The notes beneath the pieces are model-generated. The model was not told where the DNA came from. It was given only the letters and a program-made list of their open reading frames with translations, and did not search any database. The translations under genes were made by a program, and so were the position numbers. A stretch of 64,000 nt of DNA from Kitasatospora aureofaciens (GTDB lineage: Bacteria; Actinomycetota; Actinomycetes; Streptomycetales; Streptomycetaceae), in assembly GCF_019192735.1 (NCBI RefSeq), contig NZ_JAHTKP010000011.1:1-64000 (forward strand), written 5' to 3'. The first letter of the stretch is position 1, and each line of letters opens with the position of its first letter. Below, one piece after another: positions 61,261-64,000 of this stretch.

Positions 61261-61698
61261 TTACCGGCGGATGCTCGGCTTCAGCTCCAGGAAGCGGGCG
61301 AGCAGACCGTTGACGAAGGCCGGGGAGTCGTCCGTGGAGAACTCCTTGGCGATCTCGACGGCCTCGTCCAGGACGACCGCGTCCGGGACGCCGTCCTCCC
61401 AGATCAGCTCGTAGGCGCCGAGCCGCAGGACGTTGCGGTCCACGATCGGCATCCGGTCGAGCGTCCAGCCCACGGCGTACTGCTCGATCAGGTCGTCGAT
61501 ACGCCCGGCGTACTGGACGTACCCCTCGATCAGCTCCATGGTGTACTCGCCGACCTGCGGCGTGCCCTCGTCGGGCTTGGGCTCGCGGGCGCGGGCCACC
61601 CAGTCGGCGAGGACCTGCTGCGGGTCGACCCCGCGGTGGTCGGCCTCGAAGAGGATCTGGAAGGCCCGGGTACGGGCCTTGCTGCGTGCGGCCGACAC
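61261..61698 (-). CDS. nusB: Transcription antitermination factor NusB
   Basis: This 145-residue all-helical protein binds boxA RNA with NusE (S10) to antiterminate rRNA transcription. Features are the N-terminal SKARTRAFQILFEADHRGVD, a central YAGRIDDLIEQYAVGWTLDR, DRNVLRLGAYELIWEDGVPD and the C-terminal EFSTDDSPAFVNGLLARFL. GTG 61698 starts four bases after the efp stop, so the two are probably co-transcribed. Confidence 0.95.
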   Translation of the reverse strand: MSAARSKARTRAFQILFEADHRGVDPQQVLADWVARAREPKPDEGTPQVGEYTMELIEGYVQYAGRIDDLIEQYAVGWTLDRMPIVDRNVLRLGAYELIWEDGVPDAVVLDEAVEIAKEFSTDDSPAFVNGLLARFLELKPSIRR

Positions 61699-61702
61699 GG
61701 AC

Positions 61703-62266
61703 TTACTTCACCCGGCCGAGGTAGCTGCCATCGCGGGTGTCGACCTTGATCTTCTCGCCGGTGACGATGAACAGCGGCACGGCGATCTCGGCGCCGGTCT
61801 CCAGCGTGGCCGGCTTGGAGCCACCGGTGGAGCGGTCACCCTGGACGCCCGGCTCGGTGTGGGAGATCACGAGCTCGACGGAGGCCGGGAGCTCGATGTA
61901 CAGCGGGGAGCCCTCGTACATGGCGACCAGGGCGTCGAAGCCCTCGAGCAGGTACTTGGCGGCGTCGCCGACGACGGACGGCTCGATCGCGACCTGGTCG
62001 AAGGTGTCCGTGTCCATGAACACGAAGTTCTCGCCGTCCTTGTACGAGAACTGCATGCCACGCTTGTCGACGTTGGCGGTCTCGACCTTGGTGCCGGCGT
62101 TGAAGGTCTTGTCGACGACCTTGCCGGTCAGGACCTCCTTGAGCTTCGTGCGCACGAAGGCCGGGCCCTTGCCGGGCTTGACGTGCTGGAACTCGACGAC
62201 GGACCAGAGCTTGCCGCCCTCCAGCTTGAGGACCATGCCGTTCTTGAGATCGTTCGTGGAAGCCAC
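61703..62266 (-). CDS. efp: Elongation factor P (PGKGP-loop type)
   Basis: This 187-residue factor relieves ribosomes stalled at polyproline. It shows the three beta-barrel domains with the conserved tip [13 protein letters not shown]: the loop PGKGP (31-35, Lys33) is the palindromic version found in actinobacteria, in which the Lys is thought to work without modification. The final domain ends in [16 protein letters not shown]. The start is GTG 62266. It is followed by nusB with a four-base gap and preceded by an M24 peptidase homologue gene. Confidence 0.96.
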   Translation of the reverse strand: MASTNDLKNGMVLKLEGGKLWSVVEFQHVKPGKGPAFVRTKLKEVLTGKVVDKTFNAGTKVETANVDKRGMQFSYKDGENFVFMDTDTFDQVAIEPSVVGDAAKYLLEGFDALVAMYEGSPLYIELPASVELVISHTEPGVQGDRSTGGSKPATLETGAEIAVPLFIVTGEKIKVDTRDGSYLGRVK

Positions 62267-62346
62267 GGGCGCACTTACTCCTGGATATAGCTGTCAAGGA
62301 ACCAAGGGGTTGCGTCCTGCCGCCGACGGCCGTCGCAGGGCCGCGG

Positions 62347-63453
62347 TCACAGGGCGAGGAGCTCCTTGGTGGTGATGGTGAGCAGCTCGGGCCCGCCCTC
62401 TTCGAGGGGGCGCACGACGAGCGTGTCCTCGATCCGGACGCCGCCCTTGCCCGGGATGTGGACCCCCGGGCCGACGGTGACCGGTACGCGGCTGTCCAGT
62501 TTACCCATGTCCGCGGGACCGAGGCGCGGCGCCTCCCGGATCTCCAGCCCGATGCCGTGGCCCACCGGGTGCGGGGAGGCCTCGGGGTACCCGGCCGCCT
62601 CCAGGATCTGCCGCGCGGCCCGGTCGGGTACGCACTGCTCCACGCCCGGCCCGAGCGCCTCGCGGCCGGCCCGCTGCGCCCGGAACACCAGCCGGTGCAG
62701 CTCCACCTGCCAGGGCGCGGGCGCGGCCCCGATCACGAAGGTCCGGGCGCTGGACACCCCGTACCCGCGGTACTGCGCGCCGAGCACCACGGTCAGGAAG
62801 TCGCCCTCCTCCACCCGGCGGTCGGTCGGCTGGTGGGCGGGCTGGCCGGAGTGGCTGCCGGTGCCGACCGACACCGGGAAGGCCGCCCGGTCCGCGCCGT
62901 GGTCGATCATCCGGCGCTCCAGCTCCATGGCCAGGTGCCGCTCGGTCCGGCCGACCAGGATCGACTCCAGCAGCTCGCCGAGCGCCTGGTCGGCGATCTC
63001 CGCGGCGATCCGGAGGTCGGCGATCTCGTGCTCGTCCTTGACCACCCGCAGCCGCTCCACCACCTGCCCCAGCTCCGCCAGCCGGACCCCCTCCGCCATG
63101 CTCGCCACCGCCCGGTGCCGGGTCACGGTCAGGTCGTGCTCCTCCACCGCCAGGGCCGACACCCGCAGCCGCGCGGCCGTGGCCGCGGCGGCCAGCGCGG
63201 TGTCCGCCCCGGTCGGCACCGGCACTTGGGCGACCTCCGGGGCGATCAGGTGCTCCCCGGTGTCGTCCGGCGGCAGGTCGTCCGGCAGCGCCAGCAGCGC
63301 CCGGTCCCGGGTGAGCAGCAGCGTCGCCCCGCAGGGCGCGCAGCCGGTCAGGTACCGCACGTTCGCGGGCCGGGTGATCAGCGCCGCATCGGCCCCGGCC
63401 GCACTGCAGTGCTCCCTCAGACGCTCCCGCCGGCCCGCGTACGCATCAGCCAT
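62347..63453 (-). CDS. M24 (aminopeptidase P/PepQ-like) family protein lacking metal Asp residues
   Basis: This 368-residue protein has the pita-bread fold of M24 peptidases. The His and Glu ligands are present (HGIGLEIREAPRL and VRIEDTLVV), and the N-terminal creatinase-like domain is present (NVRYLTGCAPCG). However the two Asp of the metal site, usually in DxGxxYxGYxSDxTRT, are replaced: VVLGAQYRGYGVSSARTF. It may therefore be a non-canonical or inactive peptidase. The gene precedes efp, a common neighbour pair. ATG 63453 begins MADAYAGRRERLREHC. Confidence 0.82.
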   Translation of the reverse strand: MADAYAGRRERLREHCSAAGADAALITRPANVRYLTGCAPCGATLLLTRDRALLALPDDLPPDDTGEHLIAPEVAQVPVPTGADTALAAAATAARLRVSALAVEEHDLTVTRHRAVASMAEGVRLAELGQVVERLRVVKDEHEIADLRIAAEIADQALGELLESILVGRTERHLAMELERRMIDHGADRAAFPVSVGTGSHSGQPAHQPTDRRVEEGDFLTVVLGAQYRGYGVSSARTFVIGAAPAPWQVELHRLVFRAQRAGREALGPGVEQCVPDRAARQILEAAGYPEASPHPVGHGIGLEIREAPRLGPADMGKLDSRVPVTVGPGVHIPGKGGVRIEDTLVVRPLEEGGPELLTITTKELLAL

Positions 63454-63582
63454 GCGTCGAGCCTACGAACCCCCACCCCGATCCGCCCGCCGAGCACCCC
63501 CGACAGGGCACGCTCTGCTCCCGTCACGCCCCCACCCGCGCGCCTGCGCCCCTACGGCGGGCCCCTTCCACACCTCGCCCTT

Positions 63583-63756
63583 CTACACCTCCCCCGGCTC
63601 GATCAGCCCGCGACGGTAGGCCGGGACCAGGTTCTGCGGGACGAGCAGCTCCCGGCCGTTCACCGTGATCGGGACGAGCTTCGGGGCCGTCGCCTTCCAC
63701 TGGGCGCGGCGGTGCCTGGTGTTGCTGCGGGAGGTCTTGCGCTTGGGGACGGCCAT
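63583..63756 (-). CDS. rpmF: 50S ribosomal protein bL32, zinc-independent form
   Basis: This 57-residue protein begins [20 protein letters not shown] and ends [15 protein letters not shown]. It lacks the two CxxC zinc pairs of the usual bL32, so it is the C-minus paralogue that replaces the zinc form during zinc starvation. ATG 63756 follows GGAGACC. It lies nine bases downstream of a bS18 gene on the same strand. It is too short for many gene callers. Confidence 0.85.
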   Translation of the reverse strand: MAVPKRKTSRSNTRHRRAQWKATAPKLVPITVNGRELLVPQNLVPAYRRGLIEPGEV

Positions 63757-63765
63757 CGGGGTCTC

Positions 63766-64000
63766 CTATCGGGTCGGGCCGGAGGCGTACGGGAGCAGGG
63801 CCATCTCGCGGGCGTTCTTGATCGCCCGGGCCATCGCCCTCTGCTGCTGGACGGTGAGGCGGGTGACGCGGCGGCTGCGGATCTTGCCGCGGTCGGATAT
63901 GAACTTCCGCAGCAGGTCGGTGTCCTTGTAGTCGATGTACTCGATGCCGGCCGCCAGCAGCGGGTTGGGCCGGGGCTTGGGCGGGTTGAGTCGTTTACGC
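63766..64000 (-). CDS. rpsR: 30S ribosomal protein bS18 (partial, zinc-independent type)
   Basis: The gene runs off the window end. The visible part reads [60 protein letters not shown] and [15 protein letters not shown]. The core bS18 motifs ([15 protein letters not shown], [13 protein letters not shown]) are unmistakable. No Cys is seen, so it is probably the zinc-independent paralogue, matching the adjacent bL32. Such pairs are usually in the Zur regulon; any Zur box must lie beyond the window. Confidence 0.85.
   Translation of the reverse strand, partial: RKRLNPPKPRPNPLLAAGIEYIDYKDTDLLRKFISDRGKIRSRRVTRLTVQQQRAMARAIKNAREMALLPYASGPTR

Overview
The window is chromosomal DNA of a high-GC, mycelial actinobacterium of the Streptomyces/Kitasatospora type. 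It carries the developmental regulator gene bldD (with intact c-di-GMP contact residues), the actinobacterial nucleoid protein gene mihF, a PyrR-led pyrimidine operon and a WhiJ/AbaA-type XRE + DUF397 + ATPase locus. It also uses many GTG and TTG starts. No rRNA, tRNA, CRISPR array or prophage is visible.

Two landscapes are joined near 37 kb. Positions 1-37 kb look like variable, arm-like content: short independent units, many regulators with recognisable palindromic operators, and signs of decay. In order: a transposase tail, pirin, rpe, a SCO6745-like protein, a C39-type protein, a 44-aa membrane protein beside a stand-alone TnpB-related protein, an aldo/keto reductase, a DrrAB-type exporter with a divergent TetR regulator, a cystathionine beta-synthase, an SRPBCC protein, a divergent WhiJ/AbaA-type locus (11.6-14.3 kb), a chitinase-like protein lacking the GH18 catalytic Glu, a serine-hydrolase pair, a secreted peptidase-like hydrolase, two paralogous DUF5937/ArsR-type regulators, a TetR/DUF2867 pair with twin operators, a patch of gene remnants (24.4-25.2 kb), a phosphotransferase, a frameshifted SH3 gene, several small hydrolase, secreted or cupin genes, a MarR regulator, an MFS exporter, a TerD-family protein, a methyltransferase/TusA-like pair, and a MerR regulator whose tail overlaps its convergent neighbour through a 15-bp minisatellite.

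Positions 37-64 kb are conserved core chromosome, almost all on the minus strand: def-fmt-rsmB (initiator formyl-methionine handling and rRNA methylation), priA, metK, coaBC, rpoZ-gmk-mihF, then the pyrimidine operon pyrR-pyrB-pyrC-(PH-like membrane protein)-carA-carB-pyrD-pyrF. That operon encodes every de novo UMP step except pyrE. Its first six genes are separated by a few bases or overlap, implying translational coupling. Its leader has a hairpin resembling the PyrR target just upstream of the pyrR ribosome binding site, and it ends at a strong U-tailed terminator. bldD is divergent from it, with a palindrome over its probable -10 box. Beyond bldD lie an unknown gene and a thioesterase-like gene, then nusB, efp, an M24 peptidase homologue missing metal ligands, and at the edge a pair of zinc-independent ribosomal protein paralogues (bL32 and partial bS18).

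The strongest candidates for unusual biology are the TnpB-related protein with its neighbourhood, the WhiJ/AbaA-type locus with two unknown partners and a repeated promoter motif, the chitinase-like pseudoenzyme, a family of near-identical intergenic hairpins, and the PH-like membrane protein embedded in the pyrimidine operon. All functional names come from reading motifs and recalling families; no database search was possible.
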